This document shows, one piece after another, positions 35,146 through 47,805 of a stretch of DNA of 64,000 nucleotides (its first letter is position 1; every line of letters starts with the position of its first letter). The stretch is taken from contig NW_026947486.1 of the NCBI RefSeq assembly GCF_034190915.1, positions 26,075,344 to 26,139,343 on the forward strand, given 5' to 3'. The position numbers and the translations under genes are program-made. The notes under the pieces were generated by a model that had not been told where the DNA came from, made no database searches, and was given only the letters and a program-made list of their open reading frames with translations. Source of the DNA: Cavia porcellus (taxonomy: Eukaryota > Chordata > Mammalia > Rodentia > Caviidae).

Positions 35146-35260
35146 AGTATGGTGGCATACACCTATAAGCTCAGCAATCATGTTCAACACCAGCCTGAGC
35201 TACATAGTGTCAAGACCAGGCTGAATGACACAGTGATACCCCACCTCAAAAAAACCAGTA
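35146..35260 (+). repeat. B1 SINE, internally shortened
   Basis: gagtatggtggcatacacct ... caccagcctgagctacatag ... cacctcaaaaaaacc; part of the left half is missing. Confidence 0.8.
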
Positions 35261-37724
35261 AGTGAAACACATGATCTAACAAACTAAAAGAGTCCAGGGA
35301 GTACCTAACTTAGTGGAGAGAAACAAATTGAAATTGAATTATTTTAGTGTAAAATTTTAGATCAATGAGAAGAAAAAGATATTACAATCCTCCAGAGAGG
35401 AAAAAAATGGATCACAAGCATAATATTACGACTGAGAACAAATTTGGAATTTTCAACACCAATATCAGAAACTTAAAAGAACATGGAACAATGACTCCAA
35501 ACTAAAAACAAAAAACTGTCAATATCTAAAATGATTTGGCAAGCCACAATGATCAATTAAGTACAAGGACAGAAAAAGGCATTTTCATGCATGCAGTCTC
35601 AAACAATGTATTTCCCATGTACTCTTAAGGTGTTAGATGGACTTCCTGGAAGATGACAGAGCAGTATGCAGCAGTGAAAACAACCTAAGAGTCACCGTGC
35701 AGACACTGGAATATAGTTATCATGAGGAAGACAAAAATGAGAAAAGAAGATCCCATGGACCTAGGAAAAATCTGAAGTGTGAATTAAAGCCCACAGAGAG
35801 TGAAAAGAAAAACTTCAACAAAAAATGCGGCGTTGGCTATGTAAGAGGAGCTCTTTGAACCTGGGGATTCATGATCATGGTGACAGTGATGGATGGCGAT
35901 CCCAGAGGCCTCTGCAGAGAGACTCAGCAGTGGAGGAGATCAGCAAATATGGAGACCTGAGCTGGCTGTCAGTGAGTGCAGAGGACTCAGTTCTCCCTTG
36001 GGAGAGAGCAATTAGCTGGTAGCTGTGAGCCGTCTTGGAGACAGGCTGGCTGAGCTCAGAATCCTGAACTGCTGGCCAGCTTGCCAGGCAGGCACTTGTG
36101 CCACTGGACTAAATCCACAGGCCTCATCTTGCAGTTCCCAGCTGGACTCAGACCCTTGATAATGCTGGGACTGCAAAAGCCCAATGAGTCCGGTCTTGGG
36201 CCAGGCCTGCTGAGGTTATCTACTACCCATCAAAAAGGTTCTGCTGGCTTGCTAAAATAGACCAGTATGATTTGGGACTCTGTCTATACAGGTTGTCTAC
36301 TAGTGAAACCAGACAAAATCCAGGAAGTGGACTTTTTGTTTTTCTAATTTTTTTCCTTTTTTTCTCTTTCTCCATTGTTTCTAGATGAGTGTGAAAGTGG
36401 TTCCTAACCTTTTCGTGGGTGTGATTCTATTTTGTTCTTCCTTTTGTCTCATCCACCTCTCTTTTCCTTCAATCTTCTACACCAGTTTGCCAAAGTTCGC
36501 TTGACATCCATTTGTCCTCCAACTTTATTTGTAATCTTACTCTTCTTCAACTTCTCTATCGTCTCCTTAATCCATTTTAGAGCTTAATCCTTGAGGAAAT
36601 ACTAACATAGTAAGCAATTCTGTATTGCACACAATCATCTGGTTTGCTTCACATTTTGTTATGTGATCACAAATCTAGTTCATATGGGTAAAAGTTGCAA
36701 ATTAAGTGTTAGCTCAGTTTGTTATTTTATAGGGTATGTTTGATGCTGATGGTACTACTACAGTCAAAAATGACTTAATTGGAATAGCTGAAAAGATGGT
36801 GGCTTGATAGGTAGCCGGGTAGTGAGCCTCTCTGAGAAAAACAACTCAGACACAAGAATTTAACACCATGGAGAAGATCAGACAAAAGGAGAAGAATTCT
36901 CAAGACCCAGGAAGAAACTGAGGAAAAAGAAAAAGAAACAAAGGAAGAAAAAGAAACGGAAGAAAGGCTGGAACCAGATACACTCTCAGTGGAGCCAGTC
37001 CCATGCTATGTTGGATACACCTTGGAGTTGGACAACTCACAGTCGAGTTGAAGTCACAGTCTCCAAAACTTTGGGCTGATGAGCCCAGGGCCCTTGGCAG
37101 GAGGATGCAGCACAACAGAGAGAAGAAGCAACTTGGAGAGCATATTAACCCATGGTGAGTGCTAGGAATTGGGTCCCACGGGGTTGGGGGGTGACCAACA
37201 GGATGGGCCTGAACCCGGAAACCACAGTGGCATCAGTTGGCTACCCCTGGCCCAAAGAGGACTGTTGGGATTTGCTTGGGCTGGGTCATGGCCCTGGTCG
37301 GACCCAATAACCAGGGATAAAACTGTCTTGAACATGTGATGTCCACAGAGCACAGACTAACATGCTGAAGGCACTCACTGGGTGATTGGCTCAGAGGAGA
37401 GGGGCTAACCCACATCGTCTCTGTGTGCACCTCACAGATCAACAGTAAACTGGAGTGGGCAGCAATCCCCAAGTCAGTACACTTCAGAAAAACCATAAAC
37501 AATAAAGAAAGGGCCTGAGACCTCCATCATATACCTGTCTGAAAGAAACCAGAAACATGACAAGAGAAAAAAAAAAAAAGAAAAAGCCTCCAGCTGCTGA
37601 CCTGGGGAGCCCCCAGCTGCTGACCCAGGGAAAATAAGTGCAGGAGACGTAAATACTGAAGAGATGGAGGGCAGCAATCATGCAATATTGGCCACAGCAT
37701 CAGTGCACATAAAGAAATACTTTC

Positions 37725-37837
37725 AGGGGGCTGGGGATTTAGCTCAGTGGCATAAGCGCCTGCCTTGCAAGTGTGTGCTCATGAGTTCGACCCCTGGTAT
37801 CAATAAAAGAGAAAAAGACAAAAAAAGTGAGAAAAAA
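37725..37837 (+). repeat. ID SINE with 13-bp target duplication, inside HAL1 element 1
   Basis: ggggctggggatttagctca, then agcgcctgccttgcaagtgt and gttcgacccctggtatcaat, with A-rich tail. Target duplication aagaaatactttc (37712-37724) and aagaaatattttc (37838-37850) has one mismatch. Confidence 0.93.
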
Positions 37838-37877
37838 AAGAAATATTTTCGGGACCTCACAAACTTCAAACTGAAAT

Positions 37878-37981
37878 ATTTTGGGTTTTTTTTCTCCTTT
37901 TTTATTGGTACCAGGGATCGAACTCACGACTGCCTGCTTGCAAGCAGGCATTTATGCCACTGAGCTAAATCCCCAGCCCCC
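37878..37981 (-). repeat. ID SINE, antisense, with perfect 11-bp target duplication
   Basis: Reverse ID: attggtaccagggatcgaac ... gctaaatccccagcccc. Target duplication caaactgaaat at 37867-37877 and 37982-37992. Only 40 bp from the plus-strand ID copy. Confidence 0.93.
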
Positions 37982-38157
37982 CAAACTGAAATTCTAATTC
38001 AAGTAAGGCAAGATATAAAAAAGATTAATAAAAGAAATGCTGAGCACTTCTCAAGATGACACAGATGGAAGAATGGAGGAATCCATTGTTAGAAAATTCT
38101 CTCCCAGAAAAAGGAGAGAAACCTTTGATGAAGAATATAAACAAAATCTAGACTACA

Positions 38158-38870
38158 TGAAACAGAACCAAAGAGATTACCAGGAAATTAAAAACTCCAT
38201 TGAAAGCTGTCAAAATTAGTTAACAGAAACTAAAGATAGACTTTCAAAACTTGAGGATAGATTTGCAGTGTGTGATCCTGAAAAGAAAGGTCTCTTAAAA
38301 ATAACAAGGAACCAGGAAGTAACAATACAAAGGCTAGAAGACAACAAGAGAATCTATAACTTAAGAATAAAAAACATGAGCGAAGTAGCAGGAATCAAAA
38401 CAAATGAATTACAAAGGCTATTCACAAAAATAAATAAGAAAAACTTCTCAAGCATAGGAAAAGGAAATGATATCCAGACAAATGAGGCATACAGAACTCT
38501 AGCCAGCTATAACCAAAACAGACATATAATAATCCCAGACATATAATAATCAAGATCCCAGAAATTCATCACAAGAACAGAATATTAAAAGCAGTCAGAG
38601 AACAGAAACAGATCACCTATAAAGCAAAGCCCATCAAAATCACAACATAATTCTCAACACAAACTATCAAATCAAAAAGAGCTTGGAGCAAAGTATTCCA
38701 AGCCCTGAAAGAAAATAACCTCCAACCCAGATTGATGTAACCTAAAAAACTGTCTCTCAAAATTAATGGAGACAAGACGTTTCCATGACAAAGAGGAACT
38801 GTAGGAGTTCGTGACTACCAATCCAGCACTACAAAAAATACTGAAGGATATTCTAGAGAGAGGCAGAGAG
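38158..38870 (+). pseudogene. HAL1 element 1 ORF1, broken
   Basis: KQNQRDYQEIKNSIESCQN ends at a stop (38217). A second piece at 38268-38546 has KGLLKITRNQEVTIQRLEDN and NLRIKNMSEVAGIKTNELQR (RRM). The C-terminal domain (caacccagattgatgtaacc, 38725) is out of frame. Confidence 0.78.
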
Positions 38871-41800
38871 GCCTCAATGAATAAGGCAGAAAGTGGAATG
38901 AAGGAGAAAAGTAGAAAATCAACAGCAGAAAAATAGCATAGTAGAGATAAGGCAGAGAAGACACTATAAGCTCTAACAGATGGCCTTGATACACTAACAA
39001 AAAGAACATTGGCAGAGTAGATCAGGAAATAGGGTCCATCGAGATGTTCTGAATAGAAAATACAATCTATCTGAAAGAGGTTGAATGAACCATCAAAGAT
39101 GAGAAAACAATGCTCTATGTGACAGGGAACCAGAGATAAAGGCTGCAGATAGGTTGGTAAGTCATGACACTTTTGTGCAGTGAAGAACAATACAACTATG
39201 AGGAGAGAAAACCTTGAGGCCATGGTAGGTAAAGGAATTCAGTTCAAGATCAAGCTCAGGAGTGAAAAGGTTCAACACCACTTGGGTAGATAACAGGTTG
39301 CCCCTCTAATCTAAAAACTGGGGGAGACAGTGGGACCCAAAATGTACAAAGCACCCTGAGAAAGGGAAAGGGAAGGAATTATCTAAAAAAGGAAGACAGA
39401 GGACACTGTTAATAGTGTATCAGCATTTAAAAGCCACGTTAGTCTTATTGCTCGGTTTAGTTTGATTTTATTCTGTTCCCGTCTGTCTACTTGTACTAGA
39501 TTTGAGGGCACAGACAGCTATCTGAAAAATAGCAGGATATACTATGGTAACTATCCTTAATTTCCTATTAACTTAACCTGAAGCCCTGTGTTACTTACAT
39601 TGTCTTACTATGACTGATCTTATTTGAATCTAGTTTGTTAGATTGCTGTTTTGTCTTGACTGATTTTATTTGAATTTGGTATGCTTGATAGTATCAAGTC
39701 TAAGAGTAGAGGCAACCACTCTGAAGATGACAACATGCAACAGGATACCCATTCTGGTTTGATTATTAAACTGCCTTTAAAGTCCTATAATACTTCCAAT
39801 GTTGTGTTTTTATTAATATTGCTATATTCAATTATACTACGCCTGATGATATAGACAATTCTATTGAAAATAACAAGAGACATCACAGTAACTACTGTAG
39901 ATCACCTACTATTGTGGTTTTATGTCTTTCTTGTTTCATGTTTTTCTAGGAATTTTGTTTTGTTGTCTTGTTTTGATCTGTTTTTCCCTATAATACAGAA
40001 AAGATAGGTATATATGTAGAGATTCACGCATGTGTAAAACTTCTAAATAGTTCACGAGAATAGATTATATAAGGCACAATGTAATGAACAGATACTCTGA
40101 AGATGAGAGACTAAAATACCCAGTGCCAATTCTGTAGCATTATGAATTCTAGCAATACTATTATTCTCTTTCCAGAGTGATATTAGTCTATTTTCTTTTG
40201 TTTAATTTCAACATACATAAACATATGGACATCTATTTTGAAGAGAATGACAGACATTATGACAGCCATTGTTGACTTCCCTATTGTCTGGTCTTAAAGA
40301 CCTAAAATGCTTACCTCATCCCGTTTTGATCAGATTAGCACTATTTTGTTCAGTATGTATTCACTGTGTGTGAAGATATGCACAACCATTTGGAAGAAAA
40401 CAGAAGACAATTATGATAGTAAAGATTTCTGGTGGTCATATTTTGAAATCTGTGTTTCTTAAATTGTTTTCTTATGATCTGTCTTTAATTTTACTCACTT
40501 TAAAATAAAAAAAGTAAAAATAAATTACTTAATTGTTCCAAAATGCTATTCCATGACTGAGTTTGACTACAAGTCACAGAAAATACTGTGGAACAGTGCC
40601 AAAGAACCTGAGACTCGGCCAAACAAGCCACAACTTCTCATCTCTAACAAACTGATTAAGATCTTCCAGCAGAACCTAAAATGCAGTTACACCTGGAAGA
40701 TACTTCCAATAAGTACTCATCACCCAAGAGTTCTAAATACTAGCAATAATGCAACCCACCATAGGCAACTTGCAAGCATTGCCCCAATGATTAAACTTAA
40801 AAAAAGAATAAAATGAGAAGACACTTAAACAAAATGCAACCACAGACATCTAGTTCACCAAAGACAAATCAACAGGTGCAAGGAGATGGGACAATCTGAA
40901 ATCCCTCCATCAGATCTCTCCAAAGTAGAAATGACAAAGCAATTAAATGAGACCCTGGAAAAACTCAAATCAGAATTAATCTCTCAAATAACTACAGAGC
41001 TTACCAAAATATACATCATGCTTAGTGACATTAGACCAGAGACAGACAAAAAATACATTAGCTGAAGAACATTATGTAAGCTCAGGATAATTTTAAAAAA
41101 AGGAATCCATAAAGCAGATTCGAATAGATAGTCTGGTAAGTAAATACTCCATTGAGAGTATTCAAAGAAGATTAGGCCAATATGAGGACAGGATCTCAAA
41201 TATTGAAGACAGGCTTACAATTAGTGACCAGGAAAAGAAAGATTTCTAAAAACTAGCAAGGGACCAGGAGAAATCAATCCAGCAAATGCTAGCTGAGACA
41301 AGGAAGAATAACGTAAGCTTAATTGGAATCAATGAACAAGCAGGAGATACCACAAATGACATTAAAAAATGTTTGCAGACATCATGACAGAAAAGTTATA
41401 TGCCTGGCAGAGAAAAAGAATTTGACACACAAATAAGTCAGGCATATAGAACTCCGATTAGCAATGATCCAAAAGAAAAAGTCTACAGCCAGGCATATCA
41501 CAATCAAGATTCTAGAAATTAAACACAAGAATAGAATCTCAAGTCAAACAGAGTTTGGAATGCAGTACTCCAAGTTCTAAAGGAAAACAATTTTCAACCC
41601 AGATTGATGGATCCCACAAAACTACCTTTAAAAATTGATGGAAAAATAAAAGATACTTCCATGACAGAGAATATCTGAGGAAATTTATGACCACCAAATC
41701 AGCACTCCAAAATGTGCAAGAGGACATTCTAGAAAGAAATAAGGACTACAACTCCATGATCTCAACTGAAAAAAACCTCCAAGGAAGACAAACACTTAGA

Positions 41801-41873
41801 GGGAGGGAAAAAAAGAGTGAACCAAAAACAGGAAAATAATATCACAAGGACAACTTAATTTATGTGAGTTATA

Positions 41874-42543
41874 ACCATCAATGTGTGTCTCCCGAGAATT
41901 AGCGATCCTGGTACTTGGAGGACCAACCAAGAAATCAACTAGCCAGCCTTCCTGGTAAACTGTGCAAACTGCATGCATTCCAGGGAGGGAAAAAACAGCA
42001 CCTCCCATGAGCCTACCAGCCCTAGGGCTGTGATTCAAACACCATCCATAACCCCAAAGCTAAGCCACCACCCTGCCTTAGCAATCAGACAGTTTTAAGG
42101 ACAGTTTGAGTTGATAGCAACTAAGGTACATAAAGCAACTAAAGGCTTGTATTGTTTGTTGATTATGCAAACATGGGGCCAGCTGTCTGAGAATCTCTTA
42201 GGAGGATGATAGTATGCAATATAGCAAATATGGGGGATTTAATTCTGTTTTGTCTTTGAACTCTGATATTGTTTTCAGTTTTGCTATTTTCTGATTTATT
42301 CTTTTGCTTCTTCATTCATTATTCTGCTTTGATTGGTTTTATAGTGTTTTGTTTTTGGTTTGATTTTGTTATACCTGATGAAATGACACACTACTGTGAA
42401 GATAAGATATACTATAGTAGCTATTATGGTTTTACTAGTATCCTGCTATGAAATTCTGTACGAATTCTGTTGCATTATTCTGATTAGCTTTGTTTTGTCT
42501 TACTTTGTTGAATTTTACTATCATTAAAATACAAAAAATCTTA
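41874..42543 (+). mobile_element. 5'-truncated L1/HAL1-type 3' UTR inserted at the ORF2 start of L1 copy B
   Basis: ORF2-start sequence ataaccatcaatgt occurs just before the insert and ataactaccaatgc just after it, a degraded target duplication of about 14 bp. The insert has one diverged copy of the minisatellite unit seen at 21315 and an AT-rich end with ttttactatcattaaaatac and an A-rich tail. Confidence 0.72.
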
Positions 42544-42600
42544 AAAAGTAATAACTACCAATGCTAACAGAATCAATGAGTCAAAAGACAACACTGGCAG

Positions 42601-44113
42601 AATGGATCAAGAAGCAAGATCCAACAATATACTATATACAAGAAATACCATTTAATCCAAAAACAAATTCACAGACTAAAAGTCAAAGGATGGAAAACAA
42701 CACAACATGCAACAGGAACCCAGAAAAAAGCAGAAGTAGCTATTTTATTTGCAGACAAAGTGAATTTCTAGCTTAGACTGATTAAGAGAGATAAGAAGGT
42801 CATTGCATCCTCTTAAAGGGAGCAATTCTAGAGGAACAAAAAACAATTATAAATATATATGCAACAAATACCAGTTCACCCAGCTATATAAAACAATTAC
42901 AAATGAAAAATCAAACAAGCCCTAATATTATTGCATTGGGAGACCTCGATACTCCACTGTCAAAAAAAAGACAGATCAACTAGACAAAAATCAAAAAAAA
43001 TTAGAACTAAATCAAATTTTTGAACAAATGGACTTAGTAGATGTCTATAGAGTATTCTACCCCACAACATCAGAATACACATTCTTCTCAGCTTCACAGG
43101 ACATTCTCCAAAATAGACCGTATACTGGCTCACAGAGCATGCTTAAGTAAATGTGAAGGAACTGAAATTATCCCATGCATACTATCAGAAGACAGGGCAG
43201 TGAAATTGGAAATCCACACCAAAGGAAATAACAAGAACTTCATAAACACATGGAAATTAAATAGCACACTACTGAACAATCAATGGGTCACAGATTAAAT
43301 TACAGAAGAAATTGCACGGTTTTTACAGTTCAATGATAATGACAACACAACATATCAGAACCTGTGGGACACAATGAAAGCAGTCTTAAGAGGGAAATTA
43401 CAGCACTAAATATCTATATCAGGAAAACAGAGCAAATGCACAAAAACAACTTAATGTTTAACCTCAAACTTCTATAAAAAGAAGAGCAGGCTAAAACCAA
43501 AAGCTTGATGAGGCAGGAAATTATAAAGATCAGAGTCAAAATTAACACACTGGAGACTAAAAAAGCAATACAAAGAATCAAAACATCAAAGAGTTGATTC
43601 TTTGAAAGGTTAAATAAAATTGACAAACTCTTAGCTAATCTTATCAAAAAGAAGGAAAAAAGACTCAAATCCACACAATTAGGAATGAAAAGGGTGAAAT
43701 CACAAAAGACCCTGCAGAAATCCACAAGATCATCTATACCTACTTTGAAAATTTCTATTCTAATAAGACAGAAAATACCGAAGAAATGGACAGATTCCAA
43801 AATACATATAAATTACCATAGCTGAATCCAGAAGATATAAAAATCCTATATAACTCAATATCAATAAATGAAACCGAAGACATAATTAAAACACATCAAA
43901 AAAGAAAAGCACAGGCCCTGATGGATTCAGTCCTGAATTCTACAGGAAATTTAGTGAAGATCTAACACCACTACTTCTCAAGATCTTTCATGAAATTGAA
44001 AGGGAAGCAATACTCCCAAATTCATCCCTGGAAGTACGCATTATTTGGATTCCAAAACCAGAGAAGGACTCAACTAAGAATGACAAACGCAGGCCAATCT
44101 TCCTAATGTACAT
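42601..44113 (+). repeat. Copy B of the 1.5-kb near-identical block (partner 25397-26911)
   Basis: Same stops and frameshifts as copy A. After 44113 copy B continues normally in L1 ORF2 (catcgacacaaaaaaatctc, then a degraded fingers/palm region), whereas copy A breaks. Confidence 0.92.
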
Positions 44114-44685
44114 CGACACAAAAAAATCTCAATAAGATACTGGCAAACAGACTGCAGTATATCATCCAAAAGATTATCTGCACACTATGATCAAGTAGGA
44201 TTCATCCCGGGGATGCAGGATGGTTCAACATATGTAAATCCATAAATATAAACACCGTATTAACAGAGCCAAGAACAAAAATCATATGATCGTCTCAATA
44301 GATGCAGAATAAGCTTTTGACGAAGCCCAGCACCCATTCATGATAAAAACCCTACAGAAAATTGGAATAGATGGTCTTTATCTCAATCTGATAAAAGCCA
44401 CCTATGACAAACCAACAGCCAACATCATACTAAACGAATAAAATTGAAAACTATCTCCCCTTATTCAACATAATCCTTGAAATTATAGCTGAAGCAATTA
44501 GACAAGAAAAGGAATAAAGATAGCAAAGGAAGAAGTTAAACTATCATAATTGCAGATGATATGATACTTTACTTAAAAGATCCCAAAAGACTTCTGGATT
44601 TAATAAGCAAATTTAGTAACATAGTCTGATACAACTCACTGAGAGAGAAATCAGCATCAATACCTTTTATGAAAACATCCAAAAA

Positions 44686-45015
44686 ATGAAGTACCTAAGA
44701 ATCAATCTAACAAAGGATGGAAAAGACCTTTACATTGAAAACTACAGTCCATGGACAAAGGACATTGAAGAGGATATTAAAAAACAGAAAGATATTCCGT
44801 GTTCTTGGGTAGGAAGAATCAACGTATTGAAAATGGCCATACTTCCAAAACTGTTATACAGATTCAATGTACTCCTAATCAAAATCCCAATAACATACCT
44901 CACAGAATTAGAGAAAACAATCCTAAAATTCATCTGGAATCAGAAGAGACCTAGAATAGCAAAGGTAAATCTGGGCAACAAAGAGAACACAGGGGGCATC
45001 ATGATTCCTGACTAG
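44686..45015 (+). pseudogene. L1 ORF2 C-terminal half, fragment
   Basis: A 109-codon open piece beginning [15 protein letters not shown] and including [35 protein letters not shown] and GGIMIPD, classic ORF2 thumb-region sequence. The FADD box lies upstream near 44550 in another frame. Part of L1 copy B. Confidence 0.85.
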
Positions 45016-46474
45016 AAATTATATTATAAAGCTACTGTGATAAAAACAATGTGGTACTGGCAAAAAGAGACCTGAAGATCAGTGGAACTGAGTAGAACAT
45101 GCAAAAGCAACCCCAGGCACACTAAGCCACCTTATTTTTTGACAAAGTTGCCAAACACATTCACTGGAAGAAGGATGCGTCTTTAAGAAATGTGGTAGAA
45201 AAATTGGCTTTACACCTGCCAAAGATTAAAATGAACCCATATCTTTCACAATGCACTAAGCTGAAATCAGAATAGATCAAAGATCTTAATATTAAAACAG
45301 AAACAATAAACTTGCTGGAAGACAGTAGGTAAAACTCTCAAAGATATTGGTGTAGGCAAAGACTTCATGAACAAAACTCTGATTACACAGAAAATACCAC
45401 AAAGAATCAATAACTTAGCTGTCAACCTATTGAAAAGCTTTTGCACAGCAAGAGAAACCCCCAACAGAGTAAAGAGACAACCTACAACATGGGAGAAAAT
45501 GTTTCCCAGATGTACCTCAGACAAAGGATTACTATTAAGAATACATTAAGAACTCAAAAAAAATCATTCCTCCCAGATTTAAAGACCCAATCCAAAAAGG
45601 GACACATGAGATGAATACACACTTCTCAGATGAAGAAATACAATCAGTAAATAAATGTGAAAAAAATGTTCACCATCACTGGTAATTCAAGAGATACAAA
45701 CTAAAATGACACCATGTTTCTACCTCACCCAAGAAAGAATGGCTAGTATTAGCAAATCAACCAATAACAAATGCTGTAGAGCCTCTGCGGAAAAAGAAAC
45801 CCTTTTCCACTGTTGGTGGCAATGCAGACTGATGCAATCACTGTGGAAATCAGTGTGAAGCTTCCTCAAAAGACTAGGACTGGAGGTCCCATTCGACCCA
45901 CTCATTTCCTTTTTGGGTATCTTCCCAAAAGAATTAAAAACATCATACTACAGTAATATATGTGCACTCATGTTTATAGCAGCACCATTTGTAACAGCCA
46001 GATCTTGGAAACAACCTAAATGTCCATCAACTGAGGAATGGATAAAAAGACGTGGTGTTTTTATACACTGAAGTACTACTCAGCCATAAAGAACGATCAC
46101 ATTGAGATTTTTATAAGTAAATGGATGCAACTTGAGACCATATTTAGTGTAATAAATTACACATATATATACATCATGCCATCTCTCTACTATGAAAAGG
46201 TGAAATTAACAACATATATACATGTATATTAAAAATATTCAAGCCAGTTATACACTGATGTCTCTGAGTTCAATGAAGAGAAAGGTTTCTATTGGTATTG
46301 TCTGAACAATTGTAAGCAGATGTCATGTGCTATGGGTGCATGATTTGGGGACGCAAATGAGCAATGTATGTCCCACTGTTGTCCCCTGATTGATGTGTTT
46401 CAAAATTTTTAGTTTTTATTCATCTTTTTCCCTTGAAATAAATCGATTTAAAAAAACAGAAAAAAATTTAAAAC

Positions 46475-46962
46475 ATTTTACATATACTGTGGACAGGATG
46501 TAGCATGATTTTTATATCTGCATGTTGGTAGAATCAAAGAAATAGTTTATTCCTTTTTAGTTCTATAGATTTTTCAAATTGAATTAATTTTACATCAGTT
46601 TTATTCATTCTTATATAATGCAGTTTCATTGTACACATTAAAGCAATATAAAAATATATAAGCTATATTTTTAAAAATAAGCTAGCAGAGAAGTGTGCCA
46701 TTGAAATAAAACTATAATTCAGGAGAAACAAACCATGGAATTTGGTAATCATAAAGTCTAATACAGAAATAAGGTTAAGAAAGTTTAGAAAGATAGTAAA
46801 AGTAAATATCCAGATAACAGCTGTGCACCAGATGTCCAAGATTGAAATAATGTTAACTAGATTTCAGGTTGAAAATAATGTAACTAGAAAGATGATTATG
46901 GTACAGCTGATCATCTCATCTCAAAGATTCCTGCTATCATTGTACTATCCCTTTTTCTCTAA
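46475..46962. other. WNK3 intron, unique sequence
   Basis: AT-rich; no element recognised. Confidence 0.45.
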
Positions 46963-47455
46963 CCTGAGGCCCTAATACCCCATTAAGCCTGGCTCAGATA
47001 GGCTGTACAAGGCCGGTCATGACCGGTCTTGACCACATGCTGCCACAGCTCTAGCACACCTCTCCCACCAGCAGCTGCCTGGAGCAGGTGTGGACAGGCT
47101 TTTCACCTCAGAGTTGTTATCTGCTGTGACCTACTGAGGGTGGGGGATGGTCATGGGGAGATTGGAAACACAAAAATCACGATAGGCCACACCTCATCCA
47201 ACTCTGTGGTTAACAGACAGCTAACTGCCAGTCCACAAAACAGCCCTGGGTAAACCTCGATTGTGCTGAGCCACTGGCTTATTTCTCTGCATTCATTCAT
47301 GACTTGCATCCTGATTTCCCCCAGAAGCAGCTCTTGTATACTCTAAGGAAGCTGAAAGCCAGAGAGTGACCCAGAGACTCACTTTGCCTTATCCTCCCCA
47401 TCAGATTCTGCATCTGATCTCACCAGTAGTCCCTGTGTAACCAGCTAGGTGTGTA
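46963..47455. mobile_element. GC-richer block, possible solo LTR
   Basis: Starts with TG (tgaggccctaataccccatt) and is clearly richer in GC than the flanks. It contains a 14-bp palindrome ccggtcatgaccgg (47012-47025). No TATA or poly-A signal in a convincing place and no known family recognised, so the LTR reading is weak. Confidence 0.3.
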
Positions 47456-47805
47456 TTTGCAACTCAGGTCTTCAAAATGATAAAATATTTTAACATTATA
47501 AAGAAAAATGAAAAGTAAAGGAATGGGTAACAGGAAAGTCAGGGTAGACATTTCCTGTAGTATTTAGGAAAGAGAATGCAGCTGGGAGTGACACATAGGT
47601 GACTTCAAATGCAATGATAATGTTTTGCTTCTTAACAAAAGTAGCACTTTATTATTCTTTATGCTGCACACATAAATTTACTATACTATGTTGAGATGCA
47701 TTTCATAATAGCACAAGTTAAGCAAAGAGTAAAGGAGAAAATAAGAGGAAATAAAGCAATGGAAATACCAATAAGTGTTAGGAGAAATAGTTAAGATTTA
47801 CTTAC

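Larger units (their letters stand above)
36782..40526 (+). mobile_element. HAL1 (half-L1) element 1, full-length, inside L1 copy B
   Basis: Flanked by target duplication acttaattg (36773-36781 and 40527-40535). It starts near aaaagatggtggcttgatag, has a 5' UTR to about 37550, ORF1 remnants to about 38870, a short trace of the ORF2 endonuclease start (about 38960-39150), then a long AT-rich 3' UTR ending in an A-rich tail. The reverse transcriptase is absent. HAL1 elements are L1 derivatives that keep ORF1 and rely on L1 for mobilisation. Two ID SINEs are nested in it. Confidence 0.8.
35636..46470 (+). mobile_element. L1 copy B, full-length but decayed and split by two inserts
   Basis: 5' UTR 35636-36781, starting cttcctggaagatgacagag and with a pyrimidine-rich part at 36330-36560; it resumes at 40527 after a HAL1 insertion. 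ORF1 about 40810-41770. ORF2 begins near 41860, is interrupted at 41874-42543, and continues to about 46060. The 3' UTR ends near 46470 with cttgaaataaatcgattt and an A-rich tail. The segment 42601-44113 is nearly identical to copy A. ORF2 has many stops. Confidence 0.85.

Noticed and set aside
37725..37981. tRNA-like sequences that could be tRNA genes
   Set aside because: They are ID SINEs: A-rich tails, target duplications and dispersed copies. No complete cloverleaf was found.
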